A DNA stretch of 64,000 nucleotides. Source: Molossus alvarezi. Its lineage: Eukaryota; Chordata; Mammalia; Chiroptera; Molossidae. The notes below the pieces were generated by a model, which worked only from the letters and a program-made list of their open reading frames with translations, made no database searches and was not told the DNA's origin. The stretch's first letter is position 1. Each line of letters begins with the position of its first letter. Of the stretch, positions 21,365-33,048 are shown piece by piece. The stretch covers positions 89,005,501-89,069,500 of the forward strand of contig CM073886.1 in the NCBI GenBank assembly GCA_037176705.1. The letters are read 5' to 3'. The position numbers and the translations under genes were made by a program.

Positions 21365-21708
21365 GGGGACTACCGGGGAGCAGTATGAAGGGGTCCTTTT
21401 GTAGTGCTGGAATGGACCAGTTCTGTATCTTGGTTGTAGTGGCGGTTACATGACCCATACATGGCACAATCCTTCTTAGTACTATGCAAATACAAAATGA
21501 GTACATGTAAAAACTTGTGGAATTTGAGTAAGATCTGCAGTCTAGTTAATTGTACTGTGCCAATGTCAACTTCCTGGTTTTAATAATGTAAGATGTTACC
21601 ATGATGTGAGGGGAAAGGTAGCTAGCTGGGTGAAGAGCACACGGGACCTGATGTATTATTTTTTGCAGTTCTATGTGAGTCAATAACTAGTTCAAAATAA
21701 AACATTAA
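21365..21708 (+). mobile_element. Ancient L1 3' UTR end (L1MA/L1ME type)
   Basis: The series 'CAGTTCTGTATCTTGGTTGT', 'GTGGCGGTTACATGACCC', 'AAATGAGTACATGTAAAAAC', 'CAATGTCAACTTCCTGGTTT', 'GTAAGATGTTACCATGATGT', 'GCACACGGGACCTGATGTAT' and 'CTAGTTCAAAATAAAAC' matches the conserved 3' UTR of old mammalian L1s in order. Confidence 0.85.
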
Positions 21709-22464
21709 TGGACCAGTTAGGAGTTCATCTCATTGTTGATTCCTCTTCAAATAAGCTGATGGCAGATGCTATACCCACACATGTTATCTGTGCAAAATAC
21801 AATTTATTTAATTTGAAAAATCCAATAGGGATCAGGGACCGCTTCACTAATCACTCACCACTCTTTAAAACTCAAGCTAAATTCTACAGAACATAAGTAA
21901 CCCAAAAGTGAAACTCGAGCAGGTGTTTTAGCTGACTTATAAACACAGGTTTCTCAGACATTGAAAAACTGTCAAGAGATTTATTGCCCAGATCTGGGCC
22001 ATCTGGTCGCTTCAGGGAGTTGCCTCTCTTTTAACCCTTCTCTGTACACACTTGCTTTTTCTCCTCTACATCCTCGCGTCTCCTCTTGTCCCTTCACTTG
22101 CTAAAAGCAACCAGACTCTTCTTGGAAGTTCCTGGATTTTCCTCCAGTTCTTGGATCTTGTCCAGCCTTCATTGAGCACCATGGAGGGTCTCACATATTT
22201 GGCACATGCTTTCTTGTAAATTTCTCCTTCTGTGCTAGGGAGAGCTTGAGGAGCATGGGCCGGTGCTGTTGACTCACTTCTAAAATGATTGTAGAGACAG
22301 CAATTTGAGTTGTCCTTGCTTAATCACTATTGGAGGGCACTTCAGGAAGCCCCACTTTCCACTCAGCCTGCTATTGCCAATGAACCCTGAACAAAACCAG
22401 GATGAGCTATGTGGAAGTGTGTTTGGTGAGGTAGGGGTGGGGGTGGCAGGCAAGGGGTGTGACT
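21709..22464. other. Unassigned sequence
   Basis: No gene or recognised repeat, moderately AT-rich. Confidence 0.4.
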
Positions 22465-22710
22465 GAATGTTAAACAAAATAGGTCCAGAGGCACGGAGGC
22501 ATGGAGCAGACTGACAGATCTCAGAGGGGAGGAGGGGAAGAAATGGGAAGAGATTAACCAAAGAATGCACATACATATATGTATAACCAGTGGACACAAA
22601 CAATAGTGTGGTGAAGGCCTGGGGTGGCGCAGGGTCGGGGAGGAGGGGAGTAAAGGTGGGGAGGAATTAGGGGACATATGTAATGTTGTCAACAATAAAA
22701 TAAAATGGTG
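22465..22710 (+). mobile_element. L1 3' end, older bat-type subfamily
   Basis: 'GGAGCAGACTGACAGATCTC', 'GAGATTAACCAAAGAATGCA', 'TAACCAGTGGACACAAACAA', then a GGGGA-rich block and 'GGGACATATGTAATGTTGTC' with 'AACAATAAAATAAAATGG'. This matches the L1 3' terminus layout but differs from the 17401 copy, so it is another subfamily. The 107- and 110-codon minus frames over it are antisense noise. Confidence 0.8.
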
Positions 22711-22784
22711 ATACCCCCTCCCCCTCTAAAATATAATTAGAGATGAATGAGGAAAGAAAAAAGCCAGTATATAACAAAAAGATC

Positions 22785-22835
22785 TATCATCTCTCTTGGC
22801 CTCAGTTTCTTCATCTATAAAACACAAGTTTTGAC
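22785..22835 (+). mobile_element. MIR core fragment
   Basis: 'CTTGGCCTCAGTTTCTTCAT' followed by 'CTATAAAACAC' matches the MIR core 'TGAGCCTCAGTTTCCTCATC' / 'TGTAAAATG'. Too short to bound. Confidence 0.4.
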
Positions 22836-22839
22836 TGGA

Positions 22840-23814
22840 AAGCCTAATACAATAATATTCTGTTATTTGGACCACTTCCGTAAATTAAGCAAATAATCCA
22901 AAAGGCAGAGAAAAGCACTTCTCCAAAGGCAGTTCATTTTATAGACCAAACACAAACAATTACTTGTATTTTATCTTGGAAAATTCAAATACCGGAATCA
23001 AGGAGAGACTGAAGAAATAACTTTCTCCTTGACTCGTTTTATAGTTAAAACTGTAGTCATCAGATCGTGTATGATTCTATTTCTATCTGTAATCTCCGAT
23101 CTGCTTCCTACAGCTTTTTCTGAGAACTAGAGTAGAGAAAAATGGTCTGCAGTTTTGGTCCTTCATGTGTACAACCCACAATGGAAATTGGAAAAAAAAA
23201 CAAACAAACACATAAAAACCATGTCGCAGGCTCCAGAGCAGCCTGCAGAAAAATGTTTTCCTGTCTCAGTCTGCCTTTGCTCTGCAGGGTTGATTGTGTG
23301 TTGAGGCTTCTGGATCACCCTGGTTCATATGAACAGGAAACGATTTCAAGTAAAGAAGAAAGGGAAAGAGACACCTGGAGCAAAGTAAGCGCTATAGGTA
23401 CAATGCACAATGAAAAATTAGCATATTGCTAAATTTCCTTTCTCCAAGATTATATGATTCTGACTTCCAAAGAAAGAGCTTGAGATTGTATGTAGTTGTG
23501 CAAATCATGTGCCTCGGAGTCCCAGATGAGAAGGCCACATGTCCAAAGTTAAATGGCGTGGGGTGCCCTGTTGCAGACCCTAGAAATACGATTTCAACCT
23601 GCCTGAGTCACATACTCTCCAGATAGGTGGGCCCTGTAAATATTGATGTGCTGGGGGACTGGATGTATCATCTGACACAAGCCAAAATGCATTTAGGAAG
23701 TGAGAAATTGAACAGAATTTAATGATTCAGTAAATTGTGAAACCACTAGAATTTCTACAGTAATGGTTTGGACAGTTAACCAAAGCTTCTGTAGACAGCA
23801 TTTTCTAAAATAAT
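22840..23814. other. Unassigned sequence
   Basis: No gene. A short (CAAA)n run is present at about 23200-23212. The 96-codon frame at 23142-23432 has no domain. Confidence 0.4.
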
Positions 23815-23828
23815 AAAAACTTGTTGTT

Positions 23829-24098
23829 GCCCTGGCCAGTTTGGCTCAGCGGTTAGAGTGTCCGCCTGGGGTCCGGAGAGACCCGGGTTCGGTTCCCGCT
23901 AAGGGCATGTACCTCGGTTGCAGTTTGTCCCCGGCCCTGGTTGGTCGTGCGGGTGGCAGCCACTCGATGTGTCCCTTTCACATCAATGTTTCCTTCTCTC
24001 TCTCTCTGCCTCTCTCTCCCTCCCACTCTGTCTGTACAAAAAATGGAAAAATGTCCTCGGGTGAGGATAAAAACAACAAAAACAACAACAACAACAAA
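23829..24098 (+). mobile_element. Ves SINE, derived subfamily
   Basis: Full-length: 'GCCCTGGCCAGTTTGGCTCA', 'GGGTTCGGTTCCCGCTAAGG', 'GCAGTTTGTCCCCGGCCCTG', 'GTGTCCCTTTCACATCAATG', a CT repeat, 'GTACAAAAAATGGAAAAATG', 'CCTCGGGTGAGGAT' and an (AAC)n tail. A 14-bp duplication, AAAAACTTGTTGTT, flanks it at 23815-23828 and 24099-24112. The 117-codon frame over it is SINE sequence. Confidence 0.95.
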
Positions 24099-24134
24099 AA
24101 AAACTTGTTGTTAAGTATGACATTGTGTCTCTCT

Positions 24135-24374
24135 CTCTTTTTTTTTTTTTATCATCCTCACCCGAGGACATTTTTCCATTTTTTGTTCAGGTAGAGTGGG
24201 AGGGAGAGAGAAACATCCATGTGAAAGGGACACATTGAGTGGTCGCCACCCGCACAACCAACCAGGGCCAGGGACCAACTGCAACCGAGGTGCGTGCCCT
24301 TAGCGGGAACTGAACCCGGGTCTCTCCGGACCGCAGGCCAACGCTCTAACCGCTGAGACAAACCGGCCAGGGCA
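24135..24374 (-). mobile_element. Ves SINE, derived subfamily, tail-to-tail with the previous copy
   Basis: On the minus strand it is full-length Ves with the 'GTGTCCCTTTCACATGGATG' body and 'CCTCGGGTGAGGAT' tail. A perfect 15-bp duplication, ACATTGTGTCTCTCT, lies at 24120-24134 and 24375-24389. Its tail faces the tail of the copy at 23829-24098 across about 36 bp. Confidence 0.95.
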
Positions 24375-24689
24375 ACATTGTGTCTCTCTATACATAATGT
24401 TATATTTTACCTTCTATATGTAATGCATAATTGAAGATTTGAATTTTAGTATTCCCCAATTTGCATTTTTTAATCTGCTGCTGCAAATGGATACAGCAAG
24501 AAGTCCTAGAAAACACAAGTATTGTAATAGTGTATTGATGGCAAAAACTACACAGACGTGGCTCTTTCATCCTCTGGGCTTTACTTTGTATGCTTATGCC
24601 TAGTAGTCACTGACAAGCTATTGCCTTAAGATTGTGCTCTCACTGAATAAGATTTGTACTGGTCTCTAGAATCCATTTACATGGCATAA

Positions 24690-27360
24690 TCTATTTGTGA
24701 CAGTTCTGGTAAGTGGGGACAGGAGTTAGGGTTGGCCTACAGACAATGAATAAGAGAGAAACAATTTCTATTCGAGGTGCCCACTGTTTTATAGTGGACA
24801 AGAAATGGCAGCATCTGAAGTTAATACTATGAGGCCTGACCTATTCTGGAGAGTTTAGGAAAGGCTTTCTGGAAAAGGTGATCTGAGCCAGGGGGAGAAA
24901 CAGAAACAGAGTAGGTTGGGCAAAATAGCAGCTCGTACCAAGTCACAAGGGACAGAGCACTGAGGAAAATGGCAAGTGTAGGATTTTGCTACATCTAAGT
25001 GATGATGCTACAAAGCAGGTAGTGACCACATTAATATGGGCCTTGTGCATGTTATTAGAAATTTTTAACTTGATCCTAAAAAGTAAAGGGGACATGGGTG
25101 GATTTTAAGCAAGAGAGTAACATATTCAGATTTTCCTTTCAGAATAATCACACTGCCAGTTATGTGATGGACACTTTTAAGTATTGGTGAGGCCATCTAG
25201 GAACCTGCTGCAGGGGTTCAGAGAAACAATAATGAGAGCCTGAACTAAGACAAGGACAAGATAAATAGAAGGAAGAGCATGACAATGACAGGTAGTGAGG
25301 ACTCAGAATCAACAGGACTTGGAGATGAACTGGGTGCAACAGGGAGAAGGGGAAGGCAGGACTTAGGTATTTCCAGGGTTAATGAGCATAGACAGTAGCA
25401 TCAATCACAAATAAAAATATAAGAAGAATTTAGAGGTGACAAGTTTGGTTTTAGACATGTTTCGTTATCCCATAGATGATCCATGGATTATCCCATAGAT
25501 CATCTAGAAATGAGTAATTTCTGAGTAATCAGAGACTCCAAGAGGGAGACTTAATTGGAGATGCGGCCTTGGGATCCTCACAGTGTCTATGATCAAAGCT
25601 GTGAGGTCAAAGGAGAGGGTGTGGTGTGAGGAAAGAGAACTGAACTCTGGAAAATAAGTCCATTAGAAGTATGGATCAATAGGTAAATATCTGTGAAGGC
25701 ATCTGAGAAGAAACAACAAGACACAGCAGCAAAGAGTCATACAAACCAAAGCGGGATAGTGCCGAGGAAGAGGAAATAATCAGGAGAGAAGATCGAGACA
25801 ACAAAATGGAGAATATATCCACCAGATTTGCCAAATTTGGGACATTGGCAAGAATAGTTTCAAAAGAGAAAAAATAGGAGTTTAGGGTTAAATTATAAAA
25901 GCCTTGGACAAATATATACATACTGAGAGTGAAGATCATTAAAAATCAAGTAACTGTAGATCCCGAAAAGAGGAGAAACTACTTACAGAGTTCACAGAAT
26001 AAATGAGTGTCAGGAGAATTGCGGGTGTGTATAGTCAGCAAGGGGTTCAGAACAAAACTGAGGGGATTATCCCTGAACCAATAAGTGGATGCCTGTTTTA
26101 TGGAGTTAGGAATAAAGAAAAGGAGAGGTGCAAGAGGTCGAGAGAGAGCGAGCTTAGGACGGCCTCTATCTTCTCCGTGAGAAAGGAGGCATGGTTATCA
26201 GTTGCCAGTGAGTGGGAAGGAAGTGAGAGAAGAAAAATAAGATGAATATGAAGGTTTCATTTATTCAACAACATTAATTCAATAGTTAGTTTAAACAATA
26301 CTTACTATATTGTACCAGCCTGGGCCAGGAAACGAATTCAAGTTCCTTATAGGTGCATGACAGGAGAAAGGTCTAGAACAGCCACCAGAAGGAGTTGCGC
26401 AAGAGCTGACAGGTGGCAGACTAAAGGATCACCCAACCAGGCTGGGCATCACTAATAACATCGATATGGACACTTGAGTGGAGTGTGCTTTTCTCTAGTT
26501 GTGACAAGTCCAAGTGTAGAAGTAAAATGCAGATGCTCAATATTACAATTGGATATCACAACTGAATATTGTGAATAGAGTGCAGCAGAAAAACAAGGGG
26601 CTAAGAGAGTTAGAAAGTTGGGTATCGTGAGGCAGGGAGGTATTGAAATAGAGGAGGAAGCACAATCTCGAAAGTGGTGCCTGACTGTACAACAGAGGAT
26701 TCAGAACATTGAAAGACTCCGTGATCTGAAAGAGAAGGTTGAGGGAGGCAAAGAGGTACGACTGATAGACAAATAGGGGGTCCCCCCACCAAAGTATGAG
26801 ACAGGAGCTAGGATTTCAGAAGATAAATTCTTCCGGAATGTGGCCATGGGAGTAAGCTGTGACACTGGAGGCAAATGTGATTAAGAGACTAAGAAATTTG
26901 GAGGCTAAGGCCCTAAGAGTGTGGACCCCCTGGACATTGGTGTGATGAGCAAGAGTGTGACTCACGTGCAGGAATTGGGTTGAGAAAAGGATAATTACAA
27001 TGGCATGGGCCTCAAAGGATAAGCATTTTTACACCAGAATGGGTATTTATTGACCTGGGAGTAGAAATAGACATTTAGGGGGACCCAACCCAATCCTGGT
27101 CTGATGGCATGTGGCACATGGCAGAGAGTATCACAAGGAAAAATAGAAGTGGTGTTTTCAGACAGCAGCCAGGTTTCTATCATGGCAATACACTGGAGGA
27201 AAGTTCAGGAAAGAGGATTTGGGGAGATTGGTGAAGGGAAGACTGGCAGGAGAATTGGGATGAAAGGCAGTAGAAAAAAAGGATGAGGAGGAGAAAATAC
27301 AGGGCAAGAAAGGACATTAGTAACAGGATGGATTCCTGGAGAAGCTGGTGTTTTGGGAAG
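24690..27360 (-). mobile_element. Long ancient L2 LINE, antisense, possibly two fragments
   Basis: On the plus strand this follows the reverse complement of L2: 'AGGAAAGGCTTTCTGGAAAA' near the 3' side, 'TTTTAAGCAAGAGAGTAACA', 'GAATCAACAGGACTTGGAGA', 'GGTTTTAGACATGTTTCG' and 'GGGACATTGGCAAGAATAGT', in L2 order and without an intact frame. At about 26255-26335 a second L2 3'-end-like stretch ('CATTTATTCAACAACATTAA') suggests that a second antisense fragment begins there. Very diverged. Limits are approximate. Confidence 0.65.
25465..25505. repeat. Short direct and inverted repeat
   Basis: TTATCCCATAGAT is repeated at 25465-25477 and 25488-25500. AGATGATC (25474-25481) is the reverse complement of GATCATCT (25498-25505), so a small hairpin is possible. 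It lies inside the L2 and probably arose as a local duplication. Confidence 0.8.
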
Positions 27361-27392
27361 TGGTCAAGGATGACATGTACTGAGTCAGATTA

Positions 27393-27618
27393 ATTAATTA
27401 ATTAAATAAATTTTTTCCTTTATTGATTTTAGAGAGAGAGGAAGGGAAAGGGAGAGAGAGATAAAAATATCGATGAAAGAGAACATGGATTGGCTGCCTC
27501 CCACATGCCCCCCATTGGGGATTTGGCTCACAACCTGGGCATGTGCTCTGAACGGGACTTGAACTGGGACCTCTGGTGCATGGGTCGATGCTCAACCACT
27601 GAGCCACACTGGCCGGGC
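27393..27618 (-). mobile_element. Ves-type SINE, 'AAAATCAATAAA' tail group
   Basis: On the minus strand: 'GCCCGGCCAGTGTGGCTCAG', 'GTTGAGCATCGACCCATGCA', 'CCCAGGTTGTGAGCCAAATC', tail 'CTAAAATCAATAAAGG'. Diverged duplication TGAGTCAGATTA at 27381-27392 and TGAGAGAGATTA at 27619-27630. Confidence 0.88.
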
Positions 27619-28038
27619 TGAGAGAGATTAGGTGTAGATGGACCTCTGGTTGATAAGTTATTTCACTGACTGCTGAGGCTACATGAAGAACTTGTCCACT
27701 GCACTCTGGTATAGTCGATGGTCAGGTGGAAAAACAGTGCAAGGAAATATGGTGAGGGTGAAGTTTGGGAACAAGTTGAGGGGATTGTGATGGTAAGGCT
27801 GCCAAAGGAAAGGGAAGAACAAAGGGGTATGTGGAGCTTCCCAAGCACCTTACTGTTTCCACTGTACTTAGTATTGGTATTGAAGAGCATGAATATCTCT
27901 CATACCCCTGCATTCTTTTTCTTCCCTGTGGATTCTATGAATCAAGCAACTGACCATGTTTCTTGTCACTTGCTGCCTTGAAACTCCAAAACAAAAATCT
28001 GGCTTCTGGGTACAAGACTTTAAAGCATACATTTGGAG

Positions 28039-28254
28039 CCTGGCCAGTGTGGCTCAGTGGTTGAATATCGACCCATGCACCAAGAATTCACAGGTTCAAT
28101 TCCTGGTCAGGGCACAAGCCCAGGTTGTGAACCAAATCTCCAGTGGGGGTCATGCAGGAGGTAACCAATAGATGTTCTCTCTCATCGGTGTTTCTATCTT
28201 TCTCTCCCTCTCCCTTCCCCTCTAAAGTCAATAAAGAAAAAAATTGTTTTCAGT
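28039..28254 (+). mobile_element. Ves-type SINE, 'AAAATCAATAAA' tail group
   Basis: 'CCTGGCCAGTGTGGCTCAGT', 'GACCCATGCACCAAGAATTC', 'GTCAGGGCACAAGCCCAGGT', tail 'TAAAGTCAATAAAG'. A perfect 12-bp duplication, ATACATTTGGAG, sits at 28027-28038 and 28255-28266. Confidence 0.92.
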
Positions 28255-28266
28255 ATACATTTGGAG

Positions 28267-30242
28267 AAATAACTCTGCTCTAGGTTTCAATTTATTTTTA
28301 CTAACCTTATTTCTTTCACCATTTTTTTCTGTTTGTTTGTTTTGTTTTTTTCCTTTATGGGCTTGTTATTACAAGATGCCTCTACTCTGTTTAAAATGAA
28401 AATAGACATAAATAATAAACATTAAGTTGTGATTAATTCAAGCTTATACAAAGGACATAATTAAATGCTCAGATACTAAACATCTGAGAAAGAACATTTA
28501 TTAGCACAGAACTTACAAGAATGTTAATGATTCTGCAAGTCACATGCACCACCTGGCTTACACCTTGCGTGTGGACTAATATTCACATTATGATTACAGA
28601 GGTGGGGCTCAGGCTCCAAGTTCCCGTGCACCTCATTATTCTAGTGACCATAAAATTAATTTCCCAAACTCAGGCACTTTGGAGAATCCTAAGAAGAACT
28701 TCAAGTGACTATGTCAGGACAATAAGTATATTCTGAGACATGATCACCCTCCACATAGATCCATTTTAAAATATGACTTAAGTTCCAAATTACCTTCATT
28801 CTTAAAGAAAAGCCTCAGCTCTGTCAGATTACTCTTGCAATTTTCTACAGGAACATGGCTTTTTGTGAAAGTTGATCAATTCTAGAGTTATTTGGATGTC
28901 CACAGGGCTCTGCCGACTTTCAATAAAGGATTATGAAGCTGCTGGTCCCGATGACTAGGACTCTCCTGCCAGTGCATCAGGCAACTGGTTAGCTCATCAT
29001 GCTCTCGGTGAAACCGCCCAGAGGACAGAAACGGAGACAAGAGAGTGAATTTAGACAGCTGTTTTGTTACCTTTCCTGCACCACTGTAATTTGTTTCCCT
29101 TGATTACACCTATGCAACATGAAAATAAGTCTCATTCCTTTGAAATGCACAGTGTAAAATATCACATGTACCCTGCGGACCAAATAGGAATGGAAACCAT
29201 TTATGTTGGATTACAGCTCCATGTGAGCTGTCAGAAGTGATATTCGTGGCCTTTCTTGGTAGACAAGGAAGAAAACAGTGCTTAAAGGGAGCTTTGTCCT
29301 TTTTTAAAAACCACACACACCCTAGACGGTAGTAAACGCATGTTCACATCTCAGATGGCCCTGGAGTCTCAGGTCTGGCTGTCCCCGAAATATCAGAGGA
29401 AAATGCAGGTCGCAGTTCTAACCACATAAGAGCGAGAAACAAAGGACATTTCTAATAGAAATATGAACTGACATGTTTTCCACCATCAAATGAAACCCCC
29501 AAGACCACCTACATGGCAGGGTTTTCCCAGCTCTGAAAGAAGGACCCCCCCTGAGTCAGAGCATGTATATTCGGTGTCTAAACATAGCAGGTGGGGCTGA
29601 ATTATCTGAAGCTCCCTCCTCTGAGCCTGTGCTCTGGATCACTTAAGCAATGGACCCCCTAGGAGGAGACAGTTCCAGAGACTCAGCGAATGCTTGGGCT
29701 GCTTCTGCCCATAACTCTGCTCTCGTTCTGCTAAGGCAGGGCCCTCAGAGGTTCAGGAGTAGACGACCTGATCCAGCTGCGAGTTTGTAAAACTGAAGGG
29801 TGTTTGATCCCAGATTGGTTCTGAGGGAGAGTCAGCTGTTAGGCCTTGAAGGGTGAAATAAAACCCCAGCTGAAGTAGGTTTTGAGCTGAACCAAGAGGG
29901 ACACCGAGAAGTATCACAGCAAAGTCCCTGGGCCCAGGCCGGGGGGATTCCTGAGAGGCTGGCCCTGCTCACAGGTGCCCTTTCTCTACCTTCAACCCTT
30001 TAACTCCTCGCACATCAGCTCACTCTGGCGTGCAGTCCGCACGGGAGAACTGTTCTGATGGGGCTGGCTTCTCTTCATCACCTGGAGATTAAAAGTAAAG
30101 ACCACAAAGAGTGGTCTAACCCTCTGTACACCTCTGAAAGTATAATATATCTTAGGTCAATATTTATACAATAAAAATTAACCTCGAACAGAATTTATTA
30201 ATGTTGCTGATGATGATAAAAGAAGTTGTGCTATCTTTTTAA
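28267..30242. other. Block without recognised repeats
   Basis: About 2 kb with no SINE or LINE that I recognise and no gene. GC rises modestly from 29500 to 30100. Frames are short and without domains. Confidence 0.4.
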
Positions 30243-30256
30243 AAAAATTCCAGTTC

Positions 30257-30522
30257 CGCCCTGGCTGGTTTGGCTCAGCGGTTAGAGCGTCGGCCCACGG
30301 ACCTGAGAGTCCCGGGTTTTGTTCCCACTAAGGCCACGTACCTTAGTTGCAGTTTGTCCCTGGCCCTGGTGGAGTCATGTGGGTGGCAGCCAGTTGATGT
30401 GTCTCTCTTACATCCATGTTTTTCTCTTTCTCTTCCACCCTTTCTCCCTCCCGCTCTCTCTGAACATAAATGCAAAAAATGTCCTCGGGTGAGGATAAAA
30501 AAATAAATAAATAAAAATTCCA
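30257..30522 (+). mobile_element. Ves SINE, intermediate subfamily
   Basis: It has the 'GCAGTTTGTCCCTGGCCCTG' block of the derived copies but keeps 'GTGTCTCTCTTACATCCATG' and 'GAACATAAATGCAAAAAATG' where the derived copies have GTGTCCCTTTCAC and GAACAAAAAATGG. A perfect 14-bp duplication, AAAAATTCCAGTTC, lies at 30243-30256 and 30523-30536. Confidence 0.94.
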
Positions 30523-30539
30523 GTTCTTACGTATGAGCA

Positions 30540-30725
30540 ATTTGTTAAGTATCTTGTGTGCATTAGCTTGTTAACCTTCACTACCATCCTATATGGGAAA
30601 TTCTGTTCTTAATGGAAAAACTGAGAACAGCTAAGTGAAAGGATAGTAAGTTATTATCTTACAGACACATGACTAGGTAGTGACAAAGCTACAACTTAAA
30701 TTAGGTCCTTTTGACTCAAAACCTC
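30540..30725 (-). mobile_element. MIR SINE
   Basis: Plus-strand text is antisense MIR: 'GTGTGCATTAGCTTGTTAAC', 'CTTCACTACCATCCTATATG', 'GGAAAAACTGAGAACAGCTA' and 'CTAGGTAGTGACAAAGCTAC' match the order 'CTCATTTAATCCTCACAAC', 'AACCCTATGAGGTAGG', 'AGGAAACTGAGGC' and 'CTAGTAAGTGGCAGAGC'. Confidence 0.7.
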
Positions 30726-32034
30726 AAAACCTTCTAAATGTATTAATGAAAGTGCCAGGAGGAATCAAAGACTTAAAGAACATTTTAATCTTATAGCATG
30801 TGCAGGGTAGATTGGTAACGCAGAGGTTCCAACTGAACTTTGCATCACTTTCCCACCTTTCCAGGGATGATCTAATCACCATGCAGCTAATGTTAAGGAC
30901 CCCAAGGTTCTGGTATGACATGTACTCGCAAGACATTTTCTTTAACACTTGAGCTTATATTTTTGCGGGTGTGCTAATGTTCTCCATTCCAGGAGTATTT
31001 TTCAAGGAAACAAAAGAGGTTTCAACTGTTTTCTACATTAGAACAGTATTACATGGTGCCTCAAAAGAAGGCAGAGTAATGCAATGATTTTGGCATATAG
31101 TACACAATGCAACAAAATACTTGCTTATTTTCCCTTTTTGTTTTGCAAATCATTTACTAGTCGTGTTCAGAGAATATGTAAATTACCAGGATTTTTGCAA
31201 ATAAAAAAACTCTTTTCTTTGTCAGTGTGTAAGTAATCCCGGACTGTGTTATCTGAGGATAAAATGAAATAACACTAGGCAGTTAACCAAAAAAAATGCT
31301 CCTAATGTGGGTCTTTTTACTATAATCAATCAAAGGATAACTGCTGCCCGGAACTGAATCAACCTGAAATCCTTGGTTGATCTGGCCCCAATAGTTCCCT
31401 TCTACTTAAAGAGCCCGCTCCTCTCCTCCAGTGACACCAAAGTTTATCCCAAATAGTCCTGTGACGCTCCATGTGGGAATCATACATAATCTTAAAAGTT
31501 TCACAGAGCAGAGGTCTGGCTTTGAGAATTGTTACATTACGGACAGAGCTGCTCCACTAACATCAGTAGAATGGTCCGGGGAAATACCGACTTTCCTTAG
31601 CCCCAAGTGTTGAAATAAACAGACTGCTGAAACCACACCGCGGTCTCACCACTCCACGTTGACATCATCGCTTTGCTGTGCTCATCCACCTCACGTGACT
31701 GCTGCCCGAACTGGACACGTCTGCCGATCTTTACTGTCACTCTCAGCCAGGGGGGAAGGAACCCTGGGTCTCCCAGTAAAATAATGTAACCATTTAAGAC
31801 GATATAAAAAGGGGGGCGGGATAAATTCCAGTTGGTTTAAGAAAAAGAGAGATTCAAGAAAGACATAAAGGATATTTCATCCCTCCCTAAAAAGGAGCCA
31901 GGTTAATAGCTTTGATGAGAAAGGAAGTAGAAAGAGATATTCACCTGGCCAGGTGACCATGGTGCATGGTGGGAGTCTCTCAGCTTCTTCAAAGGTGAGT
32001 CTTCTTTCAGGTTAGCAATATGCTTGAGGTCAGG
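30726..32034. other. Unassigned sequence
   Basis: No gene or recognised repeat. A G-rich run lies at about 31812-31820. Confidence 0.4.
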
Positions 32035-32265
32035 GTCCGTAGCCTGGAAGAAATGTACTCAATTCTGCCTTCATCCACTGTGTGTGAAGCAAGTTACCTA
32101 ATCTCTCTAACCAGAGCCCCAGATATGTAAAATAAGAATGAAAATAATAATATCTCTGCACTCAGTTGTCCTGAGCATAAAAGAAGGTAACACGTATAGG
32201 TGTTTAATACAGTGCTAGCCATGCAATAAACATTTTAAAAGCATTGTTACTTTATTATTATTTTC
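32035..32265 (+). mobile_element. MIR SINE, long copy
   Basis: 'GAAGCAAGTTACCTAATCTC', 'TATGTAAAATAAGAATGAAA', 'ATAATAATATCTCTGCACTC', 'GGTGTTTAATACAGTGCTAG' and 'CATGCAATAAACATTTTAAA' follow the MIR core and 3' part in order, including the terminal ATTATTATT. Confidence 0.75.
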
Positions 32266-32792
32266 CACATGAAACCCTAGTACTAAGAAATGTTTGCAAA
32301 ACCTAGTAAGTTTGGAACGTTTGTTGGCAGAACTAATGGTAATGCATACCAAAGTACACAAACAAATGTATTTACATTTTATGTTAATATGGGATTTTAT
32401 TATTCTCATCCTGTCACACAGTTCACTATTTCTGCCAACTCGTCTGTCCTAATGTTCTTCACTGAAGTAAAATTATGCATCCCTTTACTGCATCTGAACT
32501 GGGATGTTCTGTGAAATATACTTACCAAGGTCTTTGCTTCAACAAGAAATTTCAAATCCTACCATATAATGTTATCGGTAAAAGCACCTTGTCCATTTGT
32601 TAAAAAGTGAGCAGGGAAAAAAACTCATGAATTTGAATAATAGATTCTAGGCATTGTTACTGTCATGGATATTAGTGAAGCCTACAGAGACTGTGCTCGA
32701 ATCCAACCCGTGGCAGTACCAAACACAGTTCAGGCTGCAGCACTAATGTTTCAAGAATCACTTATACTGATCATGTCAAAAACACGATTTTA

Positions 32793-33048
32793 GCCCTGGC
32801 TGGTTTGGCTCAGCAGTTAGAGCGTTGGCCTGCGGTCCAGAGAGACCAGGGTTCGGTTCCCGCTAAGGGCACGTACCTCGGTTGCAGTTTGTCCCCGGCC
32901 CTGGTTGGGTCGTACAGGAGGCAGCCACTCGATGTGTCCCTTTCACGTCAATGGTTCTCTCTCTCTTTCTTCCTCTCTCTCCTTCCCACTCTATCTGAAC
33001 AAAAAATGGAAAATGTCTTTGGGTGAGGATAAACAAAAAAAAACCTAC
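32793..33048 (+). mobile_element. Ves SINE, derived subfamily
   Basis: 'GCCCTGGCTGGTTTGGCTCA', 'GGTTCGGTTCCCGCTAAGGG', 'GCAGTTTGTCCCCGGCCCTG', 'GTGTCCCTTTCACGTCAATG', 'GAACAAAAAATGG', tail 'GGGTGAGGATAAAC'. The duplication is imperfect (ACGATTTTA at the left, ACCATTTTA at the right). Confidence 0.92.

Noticed and set aside
23841..24194. 117-codon frame and similar 'MAQRLE..' frames at other sites
   Set aside because: These are translations of Ves SINE sequence, recurring wherever a copy is present. They are not a gene family.
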